Shown here one piece after another: positions 17,549-28,500 of a DNA stretch of 64,000 bases (positions within the stretch are counted from its first letter, which is position 1; each line of letters starts with the position of its first letter). The stretch lies in NCBI GenBank assembly GCA_902780935.1, contig CACZHP010000002.1, positions 1-64,000 of the forward strand. Reading direction: 5' to 3'. The notes below the pieces were generated by a model. It was not told where the DNA came from, searched no databases, and saw only the letters and a list, made by a program, of their open reading frames with translations. This stretch comes from an uncultured Bacteroidia bacterium (GTDB lineage Bacteria > Bacteroidota > Bacteroidia > Bacteroidales > UBA932). The position numbers and the translations under genes were made by a program.

Positions 17549-18709
17549 ATGAGAAGGTGGATTATAGTGATAGTTGCCCTGTGGTCCGCCGCCGCTGCGG
17601 GACAGTCACAGATTGAGAGCTATATAGCACAGTGGGCTCCGACGGCGGTGCGGGAGATGTACCGAAGCGGGGTCCCTGCCAGCATTACCCTCGCACAGGG
17701 AATCCTGGAGTCCCGGTATGGCCTGTCGACGCTGGCCGTTGACGGGAATAACCATTTCGGAATCAAATGCCATAAGGACTGGACCGGGAAAAAGCAATAT
17801 CATGACGATGACGCGAAAGGGGAGTGCTTCCGGGTATATGACTCGGCCGAGGAGTCCTTCCGTGACCACTCTGATTTCCTTCGTTACCGCGACCGCTATA
17901 AATTCCTTTTCGATTTCGAGACAACGGATTATAAATCATGGGCTTATGGCCTGAAGAAAGCCGGCTATGCGACCGATCCAGGCTATCCGGGGAAGCTCAT
18001 CAAATACATCGAGGACTACAAGCTATACGAATATGACACCATGCCTCTTGCGGATGTGGATGGCCTGGAGAAGAAAGCCGATGAAGTGGTGAAGGATGAG
18101 GGTGAGGGTGAAGGTGAGAAGGTGGAAACTACACCTGAACCGAAGCGTTCCACAGCGAAAGAAGATAAGGCTAAAGAGAAAGCGAAGGCAAAAGCTCATA
18201 AGAGGGCGTCCAAGCCGGCTCGTAAAGCCAAACGTAAATCTCCTGGTGATGAGGAACTTACCGGTACTATACCCCAGTCCCCTCTCGCTCTTGAGGAACC
18301 GAAGAGGATTGACAAGAGCCAGCTTGAGGAGTTCAAGTTCTCCCTTACCAGGGAGGCATATTCCAAGAACGGTGTTCCGTTCGTGACCTCGGTGGAGGGA
18401 GAAAGCTACGCGTCGATCGCCATGCGCTATGGCTTGTTCTTAAATGAGATATTGAAGTACAATGACTTGACCTCTTCCCGCGAATTGTTGCCCGGGACAG
18501 TCGTCTATCTTCAGGCAAAGAAGAACCAGTCCGAGAAAGGTCTGGACAAGTTCATCGTGGACGATGACTCCCAGACGCTGTGGGACATCTGCCAAAGATT
18601 CGGTGTCAAGATGTCTAGCGTGCGAAAGATGAATGGCTTTGACGCCAGTTATCAGCCAAGTGAGGGAGACACCATCCTGCTTCGCGGAAAGAGGAAAACA
18701 AAGAAATGA
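17549..18709 (+). CDS. exported N-acetylglucosaminidase (GH73-type) with LysM repeats
   Basis: The 386-residue protein has a signal peptide (residues 3-18, ending AGQ), a GH73/FlgJ-type glucosaminidase domain (about 20-160) with SITLAQGILES carrying the likely catalytic Glu and NNHFGIKCH after it, a Lys/Glu/Ala-rich linker (about 175-245), and two LysM modules at about 275-325 and 330-380. It should bind peptidoglycan through LysM and cut glycan strands. The start at 17549 is chosen because it gives a proper signal; the open frame extends upstream inside rnz without a sensible start. It overlaps mltG by four bases, so two peptidoglycan enzymes are coupled. Confidence 0.88.
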   Translation: MRRWIIVIVALWSAAAAGQSQIESYIAQWAPTAVREMYRSGVPASITLAQGILESRYGLSTLAVDGNNHFGIKCHKDWTGKKQYHDDDAKGECFRVYDSAEESFRDHSDFLRYRDRYKFLFDFETTDYKSWAYGLKKAGYATDPGYPGKLIKYIEDYKLYEYDTMPLADVDGLEKKADEVVKDEGEGEGEKVETTPEPKRSTAKEDKAKEKAKAKAHKRASKPARKAKRKSPGDEELTGTIPQSPLALEEPKRIDKSQLEEFKFSLTREAYSKNGVPFVTSVEGESYASIAMRYGLFLNEILKYNDLTSSRELLPGTVVYLQAKKNQSEKGLDKFIVDDDSQTLWDICQRFGVKMSSVRKMNGFDASYQPSEGDTILLRGKRKTKK

Positions 18710-19731
18710 AAACCTGGAAACTGATTCTCCTTCTCGTAGCTTTGGTGCTGGTGGTCGCTTTCGGGGCAGTAGGCGGCCGTTGGTACGGGGATAACCGCAA
18801 GCCGAATTTCACCGGCAAGGCGGATTTGTACATTTATCCCGGGATGACCGCATCGAAAGTGGTGGAGATGATTCCTGACAGTGTCGTGTTGAGGCGCCGG
18901 AGCCTTGAAAGGGTGATGTCGTCTTTGTCTGACGAAGACTTGAAGCCGGGACATTACGTCGTTGAGAAGGGAAAACCAAGCATCTATGTCCCCAGGATGC
19001 TTAAGGCCGGGTGGCAGACACCTGTGAATCTGACCCTGTCCGGTACTATGCGGCAGAAATCAGTGATAGCCAGGAAGATATCCCGGCAGATGATGATGGA
19101 TTCCACCACCGTCATGCGGGCTCTTGAGGATAAGGCTCTTCTCTCGTCATATGGTTTCACTCCGGACGATGTTTTCTCCCTTTTTATCCCTGACACCTAT
19201 CAGGTCTATTGGACTGACTCAATGAAAGAAGTCTTGGACAAGCAGAAAGCGGCTTACGATGATTTCTGGACGGCGGATAACCTCAAACTCGCGAGTGCCC
19301 AAGGGTTGACTCCCAAGGAAGTGTCTATTGTCGCCTCTATCGTGAAGTCCGAGTCCAATCATGAGCCTGAATATCCTTCAATCGCCGGGGTGTACCTTAA
19401 CCGTCTCCACCAGGGGATGCGTCTGCAGGCTGATCCTACTGTAGCCTTCTGTTTCGGATATACCCTTAACAGGGTTCTTTATAAACACTTGGAGATTGAT
19501 TCCCCGTATAATACCTATCTCCATGAGGGACTCCCTCCAGGACCTATTTGTGTGCCCGACAGGGCCAGCCTGAACGCCGTGCTTAATCCTGACAGGCACG
19601 GATACCTCTATTTCTGCGCCAGCGCGGCTATGGATGGAACCCATAAATTCGCGGCCACCTTGTCCGAGCATAATCGGAACGCCAGGGAGTTCCAACGAGC
19701 GCTGGATGTTAGACGATACTCTGGGAAATAA
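18706..19731 (+). CDS. mltG: endolytic transglycosylase MltG
   Basis: The 341-residue protein has one N-terminal transmembrane helix (5-25), a LysM-like subdomain and the YceG catalytic region with ASIVKSES near residue 210 (the Glu is the catalytic acid) followed by YPSIAGVYLNRL and LQADPTVAF. MltG cuts nascent peptidoglycan strands and sets their length. It overlaps the upstream glucosaminidase gene by four bases and is followed 21 bases later by rel. Confidence 0.93.
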   Translation: MKTWKLILLLVALVLVVAFGAVGGRWYGDNRKPNFTGKADLYIYPGMTASKVVEMIPDSVVLRRRSLERVMSSLSDEDLKPGHYVVEKGKPSIYVPRMLKAGWQTPVNLTLSGTMRQKSVIARKISRQMMMDSTTVMRALEDKALLSSYGFTPDDVFSLFIPDTYQVYWTDSMKEVLDKQKAAYDDFWTADNLKLASAQGLTPKEVSIVASIVKSESNHEPEYPSIAGVYLNRLHQGMRLQADPTVAFCFGYTLNRVLYKHLEIDSPYNTYLHEGLPPGPICVPDRASLNAVLNPDRHGYLYFCASAAMDGTHKFAATLSEHNRNAREFQRALDVRRYSGK

Positions 19732-19752
19732 CTGTGTAATAGATTATTAAAG

Positions 19753-21909
19753 ATGGAAGACAGGATCCAGAGATTATTCCCACAGTTCGACGGAGCCGGT
19801 CAGGCTCTCGTTCGGAAGGCCTATGATGTGGCTTTGGCGGCTCTTGAGGGAAAGACCAGGGAGAATGGGCATCCATTCATGGAGCACCCGGAGAACGTCG
19901 CCCTGATCGCTACCGACGAGATAGGCCTCCCCGCGGAGTGCGCCGCCGCCGTCTTCCTCCACGAGGCCATCCGCATGGGCTCTTGTCAAGAATCTATCCT
20001 CGCGTCATTCCCGGTCGATGTGGTCAAGATGGTCGAGGGACTCAACAAGATCTCGACCATCAAACCGAAAGACACCCGTCTTGAGGCCGAGAACTACAAG
20101 AAACTGATTGTCCAGTACTCTGCCGATCCCCGTGTCACGGTTCTCAAGATCGCGGACAGGCTTGAGGTGATGCGCAACCTGGATGTGTTCCCTAAAAGCT
20201 CCAGGGATAACAAGATCCTCGAGACCTTGATGCTGTATATTCCCCTGGCTCACCAGCTCGGGCTTTACAACATTAAGCGGGAGATGGAGGACATCTATTT
20301 CCGTTACACGGAACCTGTTGAGTATAGGGCGATAACGAATAAGCTCAAGGCTACAGAGAGGGACCGGGAGAGACTGATGATGGAGTTCATCCAGCCGCTG
20401 AAGAAAGAACTCTCAGACGAAGGAATCAAGTATAAGCTCAAGATCAGGACGAAGGCCGCATACTCGATATGGACGAAGATGCGCAAGCAGAAAGTTCCCT
20501 TCGAGGGAGTCTTCGACGTTTTCGCCATCCGATTCATAATCGATTGCGAGCCAGATCCGAAGGTGGAGAAGGATCTGTGCTGGAAGGTGTTCTCATATGT
20601 CACGAAGGAGTATGAGCAGGACACCGCTCGTCTGCGCGACTGGATAACCAACCCGAAGCCAAATGGTTACGAGTCCCTTCATATTACCGTGAAGAATCGT
20701 CGCGGGGCTTATATCGAGGTTCAGATCAGGACCAGGAGGATGGACGAGGAAGCTGAGAACGGCCAGGCGGCCCATTGGTCATACAAGGGGGTCCGTCATG
20801 AGGCCCAGATGGACAAATGGCTGACTTCGGTCCGATACGCCCTTGAGCATCCGAGCGAAGGCAATCCGGAAGATCTTCCTGAGCCGCCCTCAAAGGAGAT
20901 TTTCGTGTTCACTCCGACTGGCGAGCTGCGGATCCTTTCCGCCGGGGCTACTGTGCTTGATTTCGCCTTTAATATCCACACAGGCCTCGGGGTGAAGTGT
21001 ACCGGGGCGAAGGTCAACGGGAAGGCCGTCTCTATCCGAGAACGTCTTAAGACCGGAGATGTGGTCGAGATTATGTCCGGCAAGAACCAGAAGCCCTCGC
21101 CGGACTGGCTTACCTTTGTGGTGACTTCAAAGGCCAGGAGCAGGATCAAGAGGGAGCTTGACGAGGAGGAATACAAAAAGGCCGCTGCCGGCAGGGAACT
21201 GCTTGGCAGGCGTCTGAAGAACTGGAAACTCGAGTTCCCGGACGATATGATCGCCGAGTACCTGAAAAAAATCAGGTACACCACCCAGAATTCATTCTAT
21301 GCGGCCATAGCCGATTCGGTGATTGATGTTAATGACGTAAAGAATTTCATTCAGGAGCATGACAAAATCGCCGCGTTGGCGGTTGATGCGGCCAAGGAGG
21401 CCGAGGCGGCCAGGATCAGCTCCCGTTCCGAGTGGGAAGGCCGGCAGGCGTCTGATGATATTCTTGTCCTTAACGCCAAGGATCTGAAAGGCCTCGATTA
21501 CAAGATGGCGAAATGCTGCCACCCGGTGTTCGGGGATGATGTTTTCGGTTTCGTCACAAGGACGGAAGGCATTAAGATTCACCGCATTTCCTGCCCCAAC
21601 GCCTCGCGGCTCATCAGCACCTATCCGTACAGGATCCAGAAAGTCCGGTGGGCGGAGACTCCCTCGGGAGGCAGTTTCCAAGGCACGCTGAAGGTCGTCA
21701 CCGGGATAGAACCCTCGGTCATCGGCCGTATCACCGAGGTGGTGGGCTCATTCAAGGCCTCTCTGCGTTCGTTCAATGTCTCGGAGAACAACCGCAACGG
21801 CACCTATGAGATTTCGATGAGGGTCAGTGTCCCGTCCAACATGGAGCTTGACAAGGTGATATCCCAGATAAAGAATCTCCGGCACGTGATAAAGGTCAGC
21901 CGGGTCTAG
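19753..21909 (+). CDS. rel: RelA/SpoT-family (p)ppGpp synthetase with degenerate hydrolase site
   Basis: The 718-residue protein has the full long-Rel layout: HD-like domain (1-180), synthetase (about 210-340), TGS (about 380-440), a Cys-containing helical part with [10 protein letters not shown] and HRISCP, and a C-terminal ACT domain. Synthetase residues are intact: [17 protein letters not shown] and IEVQIRT. In the hydrolase domain His45 and Asp135 remain, but the metal motif HDxxED reads HEAIRM (His70-Glu71, Arg74-Met75), and the usual RLHNM is RLEVM. I infer a synthetase-only, RelA-like enzyme, although the loop RLRD resembles the RxKD type of bifunctional enzymes. If so, a separate hydrolase should exist elsewhere. 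Its stop overlaps the convergent uvrB stop by four bases. Confidence 0.92.
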   Translation: MEDRIQRLFPQFDGAGQALVRKAYDVALAALEGKTRENGHPFMEHPENVALIATDEIGLPAECAAAVFLHEAIRMGSCQESILASFPVDVVKMVEGLNKISTIKPKDTRLEAENYKKLIVQYSADPRVTVLKIADRLEVMRNLDVFPKSSRDNKILETLMLYIPLAHQLGLYNIKREMEDIYFRYTEPVEYRAITNKLKATERDRERLMMEFIQPLKKELSDEGIKYKLKIRTKAAYSIWTKMRKQKVPFEGVFDVFAIRFIIDCEPDPKVEKDLCWKVFSYVTKEYEQDTARLRDWITNPKPNGYESLHITVKNRRGAYIEVQIRTRRMDEEAENGQAAHWSYKGVRHEAQMDKWLTSVRYALEHPSEGNPEDLPEPPSKEIFVFTPTGELRILSAGATVLDFAFNIHTGLGVKCTGAKVNGKAVSIRERLKTGDVVEIMSGKNQKPSPDWLTFVVTSKARSRIKRELDEEEYKKAAAGRELLGRRLKNWKLEFPDDMIAEYLKKIRYTTQNSFYAAIADSVIDVNDVKNFIQEHDKIAALAVDAAKEAEAARISSRSEWEGRQASDDILVLNAKDLKGLDYKMAKCCHPVFGDDVFGFVTRTEGIKIHRISCPNASRLISTYPYRIQKVRWAETPSGGSFQGTLKVVTGIEPSVIGRITEVVGSFKASLRSFNVSENNRNGTYEISMRVSVPSNMELDKVISQIKNLRHVIKVSRV

Positions 21910-24077
21910 CTTTTCCAGACTTTCAGATACTCCTGCAGGGCCCACATCTCGTCGCGGAACTTCGCGGCTTGGCTGAAGTCCAGCTCGGCGGCCGAGTGTT
22001 CCATGCGGCGCTTGTCTTCCGCGATTGTTTTCTCTATCTGTTCCCTACTCATTGAGCGTATGACCGGATCTTGCAGCACAGCGGCGAGGTCGGCTTTGAC
22101 GTAGCCATCCACATAGGCCGTATTGCCCTCCCTCTTGGAGTCGTGGCCGAGACCCACTGAGACTGAGCCTCTTCCGAGTTCGCTTGGATTGGGAATATAA
22201 GTCGGATCCGACACCGAATCCTTGGCGCTGACCCTGCCGCTCGGCCCGTTGGCCACCCTTGGATTGACTGCAGAAGGGCCGTAGAGCTCGGAAGCGAGAA
22301 TATTCCTCTTTACCTCCACCTGGGTCGGGGTTATTCCGTGGATCTTGTTATATTCCATCTGTTTGGTGCGCCGGCGGTTGGTCTCACGGATTGTCTCCTC
22401 CATCGAGTCGGTGACAGTGTCCGCATACATTATCACGAGGCCGTTCACATTCCTCGCAGCCCTGCCGGCGGTCTGGGTGAGGGCCCTGCCGGACCGGAGG
22501 AAACCCTCCTTGTCGGCATCCAGGATAGCCACAAGGGAGACCGTGGGGATATCGAGCCCTTCCCTCAGGAGGTTGACTCCTACAAGCACATCGAAAAGGC
22601 CGTTCTTGAAGTCCTCAATTATCTCGACCCTCTCGGATGTGTCCACATCGGAGTGGATGTACCTGACCCTCACGCCGATTCTGTCAAGATAGTCGGTAAG
22701 TTCCTCGGCCATCCTTTTGGTGAGGGTTGTGACAAGGATTCTCTCGTCGTTCTCAGCCCTCGCGCGGATCTCCTCCACCAGGTCGTCCACCTGGTTTTTT
22801 GTCGGGCGGACCTCGATGGGAGGATCAAGCAGCCCTGTCGGACGTACAACCTGCTCTACCACAAGACCTTCCGACCGATCCAGCTCATAATCCGCCGGGG
22901 TGGCGCTGACATATACCTTCTGGCCTGTGATCTCGTTGAACTCGTCGAACTTCAACGGGCGGTTGTCCGCCGCCGCAGGTAGTCGGAACCCATATTCCAC
23001 CAAAACAGACTTGCGGGAGTGGTCCCCGCCGTACATGGCCCTGATCTGGGGTATGGTGACATGGCTCTCGTCGATGAAGGTTATAAAGTCGTTCGGGAAA
23101 TAGTCTATGAGGCAGAAAGGTCTCTGCCCTGGCTTGCGGCCGTCCAAATACCGGGAGTAGTTCTCGATCCCGGGGCAGTATCCCATCTCCTTGATCATCT
23201 CCAGGTCATTCTCTACCCTTTGTTGCAACCGTTTTGCTTCCAGGCCCTTCCCAATCTCATTGAAATAGTCGATCTGAGCCTTCAGGTCGTCCTGGATCAT
23301 GCTGACCGCCTTGATGCTTCGCTCCCTGGTCGTGACGAAATTGGTGGCCGGAAATATCGGCACCTCGTCCAGGTCCTCGATCCTGGCTCCCGTGACCGGG
23401 TCGATCAGGGAAAGGGACTCCACCTCGTCTCCGAAGAACTCTATCCGGACGGCCTCGTCGGAACCTCCGAGGAACACATCGACGGTGTCGCCACGCACGC
23501 GGAAGGTGCCCCGCTTGAAATCCACTTCCGTTCGGCTGTAGTTCGCATCCACAAGGTGGTAAAGAAGACGTGTCAGCGAACGGGTCTCTCCCTTCTTGAC
23601 TGTCACGGACTGGGCGTGGAAGTCCTCCGGATTGCCGATGCCGTAAAGGCAGGAGACACTGGAGACCACAATCACGTCCCTCCTTCCTGACATCAGCGCT
23701 GAAGCGGCGGACAAACGGAGCTTGTCTATCTGGTCGTTGATGCTGAGGTCTTTCTCGATGTAAGTGTCCGTCGTGGGGAGGTATGCCTCCGGCTGGTAGT
23801 AGTCGTAATAGGATACGAAATACTCCACGGCATTGGAGGGGAAGAAACTCTTGAACTCGCCGTACAGCTGGGCGGCGAGGGTCTTGTTGTGGCTAAGCAC
23901 AAGCGCCGGCCTCTGAAGTCTCTCGATGACGTTGGCCATCGTGAATGTCTTCCCGGATCCGGTCACTCCAAGCAGGGTGACATCCCCGACTCCTTGCTTC
24001 AACGCGTCGCAAAGACCTTTGATGGCCTCCGGCTGGTCCCCGGAAGGTTTATATGGCGATTCAAGCCTGAATTTCAT
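21906..24077 (-). CDS. uvrB: excinuclease ABC subunit B
   Basis: The 723-residue protein is a clear UvrB: Walker A GVTGSGKT (about 36-43), the beta-hairpin tract with [10 protein letters not shown], helicase motifs including [14 protein letters not shown], and a UVR domain at the extreme C-terminus ([15 protein letters not shown]). It verifies DNA damage handed over by UvrA and recruits UvrC. It is about 50 residues longer than the E. coli protein, the extra part lying between GITP (about 580) and the UVR domain. It is the last gene of a minus-strand unit with the S4 protein and the ManA-like gene. Confidence 0.97.
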   Translation of the reverse strand: MKFRLESPYKPSGDQPEAIKGLCDALKQGVGDVTLLGVTGSGKTFTMANVIERLQRPALVLSHNKTLAAQLYGEFKSFFPSNAVEYFVSYYDYYQPEAYLPTTDTYIEKDLSINDQIDKLRLSAASALMSGRRDVIVVSSVSCLYGIGNPEDFHAQSVTVKKGETRSLTRLLYHLVDANYSRTEVDFKRGTFRVRGDTVDVFLGGSDEAVRIEFFGDEVESLSLIDPVTGARIEDLDEVPIFPATNFVTTRERSIKAVSMIQDDLKAQIDYFNEIGKGLEAKRLQQRVENDLEMIKEMGYCPGIENYSRYLDGRKPGQRPFCLIDYFPNDFITFIDESHVTIPQIRAMYGGDHSRKSVLVEYGFRLPAAADNRPLKFDEFNEITGQKVYVSATPADYELDRSEGLVVEQVVRPTGLLDPPIEVRPTKNQVDDLVEEIRARAENDERILVTTLTKRMAEELTDYLDRIGVRVRYIHSDVDTSERVEIIEDFKNGLFDVLVGVNLLREGLDIPTVSLVAILDADKEGFLRSGRALTQTAGRAARNVNGLVIMYADTVTDSMEETIRETNRRRTKQMEYNKIHGITPTQVEVKRNILASELYGPSAVNPRVANGPSGRVSAKDSVSDPTYIPNPSELGRGSVSVGLGHDSKREGNTAYVDGYVKADLAAVLQDPVIRSMSREQIEKTIAEDKRRMEHSAAELDFSQAAKFRDEMWALQEYLKVWKS

Positions 24078-24090
24078 GTAAAGTCAAATG

Positions 24091-24528
24091 TCAGTTTGTA
24101 TCCTCATCTTCCTCCTCGTCATCGTCCAGGCCATATTGGGTGGCGATGTCGAACTTGTCCCAAGCCTCCTCCATCTCGCGTCTCTCTTTCTTGGTGGGCC
24201 TTCCGGTTCCCCGGTCCCTCTTGAGGAAGAAAGTCTCCACGGGAGCCCTGAGCTTGTCAAGTTCCTCCTGCGGGGTCAGGTTGTCCGCATAATCCGGGAC
24301 AAGCTTCGCTCCCAGGCGGTGCTGGGGGATTTGTCTCAGCTTGTACGAATACTGGATGATCCCCTTGTGGACATTGATAGTCTCTCCGGGCTTTACCATC
24401 CTGGACGGTTTCACATTCGAGCCATCTATCTTGACCTTGCCGCCTTTGCAGGCCTCGGTCGCCTCTGTCCTGGTCTTGAACACCCTCAGTGCCCAGAGGA
24501 CTTTGTCTATCCTGTCGGATTCAGCCAT
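24091..24528 (-). CDS. hslR: S4-domain RNA-binding protein, Hsp15 family
   Basis: The 145-residue protein opens with RIDKVLWALRVFKTRTEA, the S4 RNA-binding signature shared with Hsp15, then a basic mid-region (RGTGRPTKKERR) and a very acidic tail (DDDEEEDED). Hsp15 binds the 50S subunit carrying a nascent chain after premature release and helps recycling. It lies 13 bases upstream of uvrB and four bases downstream of the ManA-like gene, so all three should be one transcript. The acidic tail is not part of the E. coli protein. Confidence 0.85.
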   Translation of the reverse strand: MAESDRIDKVLWALRVFKTRTEATEACKGGKVKIDGSNVKPSRMVKPGETINVHKGIIQYSYKLRQIPQHRLGAKLVPDYADNLTPQEELDKLRAPVETFFLKRDRGTGRPTKKERREMEEAWDKFDIATQYGLDDDEEEDEDTN

Positions 24529-24532
24529 GGTC

Positions 24533-25525
24533 TCAGTTCCAATTTCTTATATGAGGATCCGGTGCGTCCTGCTCCGGAGATGATCCGATGTATGGGTCGG
24601 GATCGCTTTTCTTAATGGGGACAGCCTCGAGGAGGACAGTGCCTTCGCTTGTCGGAAGCAGCAGGAAATCATTGACTTCCGAAGGTATCATGACAGAGTG
24701 GCCGGCTTTGATGCCGACAGGGCTGAAACCGTCCGCTCCCGGTCCGGGTTGGATAGCGGCCTCCCCGGAGACGCAGTAATACACCGCGAAGTCGCCGGGC
24801 TGCTCGCTGAATATGTGAAGCGGGTTCTTAAGTTCCATACGAGTCACCCTGAACCCGTCGTCCGAGGAAGGAGCGGCGGGGCAGTACTTCCGGAAATCTA
24901 TCAAGTCGAAAGCTTCCTCAAGAAGGAGATCCTCTCCGTCGGGAAGCTCCACTCCCCAGTTATGGACGCTCAACGTAAGTTCCGAACTCTCACCTATTTC
25001 CACTATTTTCAATCCAGGCCCGGCGGCGAACAATGTTCCCGGCCTGATGGGGATCATATCCCCGGTCTTTGGGCTGATCTCGTTCAGGATGTCCCTGAGC
25101 AATCCTTCCTGGCACCTGCGGTAGAAATCTCCCGCATCGATATCCCTCCTAAGCCCAAGATACATTCTGGCCTCTTCGGAGGCTTCTTGGATATACCAGA
25201 GGGAAGTCTTCCCCAGAGAGTCATAACGTTCCTCAGCGACATCGTCAGGCACGTTGACCTGGAGTGGTTGCCATCCTGAAGTATTGATGACCTTGACCAT
25301 AATGGGGAACTGGAGACCGTAATACTCGAAAGAGTCGTCCCCGACCACCCGTTCAAGATAAGTACCCATCAACTCACTGAGGGCATTGCCGCCGAACCAT
25401 CCCTCGGCGACCATCGAATCCACGAATCCCAGATCCGCGATCTGGTAGTTCACGGAACCCCAAGGCACCTTGGAACCGTCCTCAAGGAACTTTATCGGGT
25501 ATAGTTTCTTCTCGTTATTGTCCAT
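24533..25525 (-). CDS. class I mannose-6-phosphate isomerase homologue lacking metal ligands
   Basis: The 330-residue protein follows the ManA fold: PWGSVNYQIAD near 21, EGWFGGNALSELM near 41, PIMVKVINTSGWQPLQV, GKTSLWYI, IPIRPGTLFAAGPG and SELTLSVHNWG. The zinc sites are altered. Canonical QVHPDD is VNVPDD (90-95), GKTEMWYI is GKTSLWYI (105-112) and PAGTVHAIG is RPGTLFAAG (161-169), so the usual Gln, His, Glu and His ligands are mostly gone. I infer that it does not interconvert mannose and fructose 6-phosphate and may be a sugar-binding or regulatory protein. It leads the manA-like/hslR/uvrB unit. A normal ManA should exist elsewhere if the cell uses mannose. Confidence 0.75.
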   Translation of the reverse strand: MDNNEKKLYPIKFLEDGSKVPWGSVNYQIADLGFVDSMVAEGWFGGNALSELMGTYLERVVGDDSFEYYGLQFPIMVKVINTSGWQPLQVNVPDDVAEERYDSLGKTSLWYIQEASEEARMYLGLRRDIDAGDFYRRCQEGLLRDILNEISPKTGDMIPIRPGTLFAAGPGLKIVEIGESSELTLSVHNWGVELPDGEDLLLEEAFDLIDFRKYCPAAPSSDDGFRVTRMELKNPLHIFSEQPGDFAVYYCVSGEAAIQPGPGADGFSPVGIKAGHSVMIPSEVNDFLLLPTSEGTVLLEAVPIKKSDPDPYIGSSPEQDAPDPHIRNWN

Positions 25526-25542
25526 AATCTGTTCTTAAACTC

Positions 25543-25550
25543 CAAAGATA
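25543..25550 (-). promoter_or_regulatory. -7 promoter box of the ManA-like/hslR/uvrB unit
   Basis: Read on the minus strand the bases are TATCTTTG, 17 bases before the ManA-like ATG. The box falls in the 32-base gap after the addA stop codon, so the three-gene unit probably has its own start of transcription in addition to any read-through. The -33 element is unclear. Confidence 0.5.
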
Positions 25551-25557
25551 CAAAAAG

Positions 25558-28500
25558 TCATTCAACTTCGCCTGTCGGGACGTACCAAATAGCTGTCGAG
25601 ACCTTCTTATAGCCGAGTTTACGGTAAATGGCGGCGTATCTGGCCACCTGGGTGCGGTATCGTGGATCCTTCTGTCCGAACTTGTAGTCTATGACAGTGA
25701 CCTCTCCATCTTTGATAACAACCCTGTCAGGTCTCCATTCACGGCCGTCGGAGTCGATAAGTGAGGTCTCATTCAGAATCTGAGCCCCTTCCTCAGGGAA
25801 CCATTCCGGGTGGGTGGCGATCCTTGCGGAGAGCAAATCCAGTACTTCCCGCTCCCTGGAAGGCTCAAGATCTCCGGAATTCACGGCCTGACGGGTGGAC
25901 GCTTCAAGGTCGGACGGAACACGTACTCTGGAGAGTATGTCGTGAAGCACTGTCCCGTTGTGCCTCGCACTTGCGGCCGCCGTACCTTCCTCGGTGAAAA
26001 AGTTCAGAGCCTCGGATGAAATCCTGAGCCTTCCTCTCTCCCCGTCGCCTCCGGAGGAAGACCCGTTAAGAGGGAATGAGGGATATCCAGTCTCCCGGGA
26101 ACCGAGAGGGGATTCCTTCCTTTCCATCGATGAGAAATCGTACATTTCCCCTTTCCGGAATATCTCAGTCTCTCCTGTCTCGTCGGCCTCTTTTGAAAAC
26201 CCTGTCAGAAGGTCTTGATTGTCAAGATATTCCATAAGTATTCCCGCCATGCTCTTATCCGGGGAGCATCCGATGTCGGAGATAATGGTCATTCCCTTCG
26301 AGGCCCTGGTGAGGGCTACATAATACGTGTTGATGTTGTCGATGTACTGGAGGAGGAGCTCTTTGTTATAGTCTTCCTCGAAAAGAGTTCCAGCGCTTGT
26401 GGACGAGAGGCTCACGTCGAACGCGGCTTTTCCGAGACCTTCCAGGGGGGTGCCTTCCACATCAGGAACCGTCCAGGAGCAACCGGCCCTGTACAGACCG
26501 ACTGTCTCTGAATATGGCAGGATCACATACGGGAACTCAAGTCCTTTAGACTTGTGGATGGTCATCACCCGGATGGCGCCCGCGTCAGCGGGAGAGCTTA
26601 CTTTGGGATCTTCTCCATTGTCCCATGTCTTTAGGAAAGAGTCCAGGGAATTGCCGTTTGTCGCCACATGGTCTCGGACATAATCCATGAATGACTGGAT
26701 ATATAGGGTCTCACTGTCAAACGATTCTCCTCCTTCCCCTTCCTTGATGATCCTTACCAGCCGTTCGCAGAGATCCGTAAGGGAGTGGAAGGAGAGTTCT
26801 TCCGCGTCAAAACCGGCCTCCCGGGCAAGGAAGGAGCCGATGGTGTCTTCCGGATTCCTCACAGATGAGAGCAGCGACACCAGTTTCCTTACGGCGGGGG
26901 ATGACTTAAGGCGCAGGGAATCGTCGGAGATCACGTTCAGGCCATTCTCCATCAGGAAGGAAGCGACTGAAGATCCTTCCGCGTTGTTCCTAACCAGTAC
27001 AGTGATGTCGCCAGGATGAGCCCCTGCTTCCATTACCTTCCTGATTGTCTGGAGAATATGCTTGTCCTGCTGCTCCGCGTCGCAGAATATGGCCTCCACG
27101 AGACCTTCCGCCGGATCCTTTGTCATCGCCACTTGGTGGTCGAAACACCCGTCTTCCCGCTTCCCATAGATCGAGGACACAGAGATGCCGACATCCTCCG
27201 ATCCGGATTGCCTGTCAAGCCTGGTCGATGCGTATTCGAAGAAGTCGTTGTTGAAGCTGACCAGGCCGCGCAGGCTCCTCCAGTTGCCTTCCAGACTTTC
27301 CTGCCCGGCCCCGGGGAACTCTCCGGCCACATCCTTTGCCATAAGCTTCCAGTCCGAGCCCCTCCAGCGGTAGATGCTTTGCTTGACATCCCCCACAAGG
27401 AGGTTCTCCAGTCCTTGGGAGTCGCTGTTGGCGATCAGGGGTTTGAAATTGTCCCATTGGACCCTGGATGTGTCCTGGAACTCGTCGAGAAGAAAGTGCT
27501 CAAATCGCACGCCGAGTTTCTCGTATATGAAAGGGGCGTCGGCTCCGTCGATGATGTTTTTCAGGATGACATTGGAGTCGTCTAGGCTTAGTACATTCTT
27601 CTCTTTCAGCAGGTTCTGGAACTCGGTTCGAAGCTCGGAGGCGATGCCGAGGCTCCCTATCTGCTTGATTAGTATCTTGGCGGTCCTGTATGGCTTTATG
27701 CCTTTGTCATATATGGACACCAACCTGGCGGCCGGCGGAGCCAGGACGCTTTCGAGGCCGGAATAGCGAGGTTGGTCAGCCTTCTTGAACCACAAACCGA
27801 AGTCGAGAGCTTTCCTCCTGAAAGCCTCGGTAAGCTCCGGGATCTTGGCGAGACCCTTGCCCAAGAAGCCCGCGGAAGTGTCGAATGTGGATAAACCGTT
27901 GTCGGAAAATGACTTATCTACCTCTTCAGCAGCTTCCGCCATGTCCTTCTCAAAGTTGGAGATCACGCTTCTCATCAGTTTTCTCATGTACGCGAGGCGC
28001 TCTTTAGAGTAGGTTTTCTCCTCATCTATGCCATATTCCTCTATCACCGCCCTGAGCTCGTCTGACTTGAGCCTTGAGGCCATGTCGTACAGACCTTTCT
28101 CCAGATTAGGTCTTTTACCCTGCTCGAGCTGCTCCATCATGTTGTCACTAAGCCATTTGAGCAGTCCCTTGTCGTCTTCTGTCAGGGAATCTAAGATCCT
28201 GTCGACAGTCTCTGCGACGAGAGACTGCTTGTCCAGCTCGACCTGGTAGGAGGCGAATTGGCCGATCTCTCTTGAGAATGCCTTGAGGGTCTGCTGGAAA
28301 AACCTGTCTATGGTGCTCACTGCGAACGCGCTGTAGTCGTGGAGAATACGCAGGAGTATCCCTTCCGCCTTCTTCTTCAACTCCTCGCAGGAAGGGAAAA
28401 GAGACGGGACGAAGTCGCCTTTGTAGGATGATTTTTCGGGATCGGTGGCCAGGAGGTGAAGCTCCTTGAGGATCCTGCTTTTCATCTCGTCGGTGGCCTT

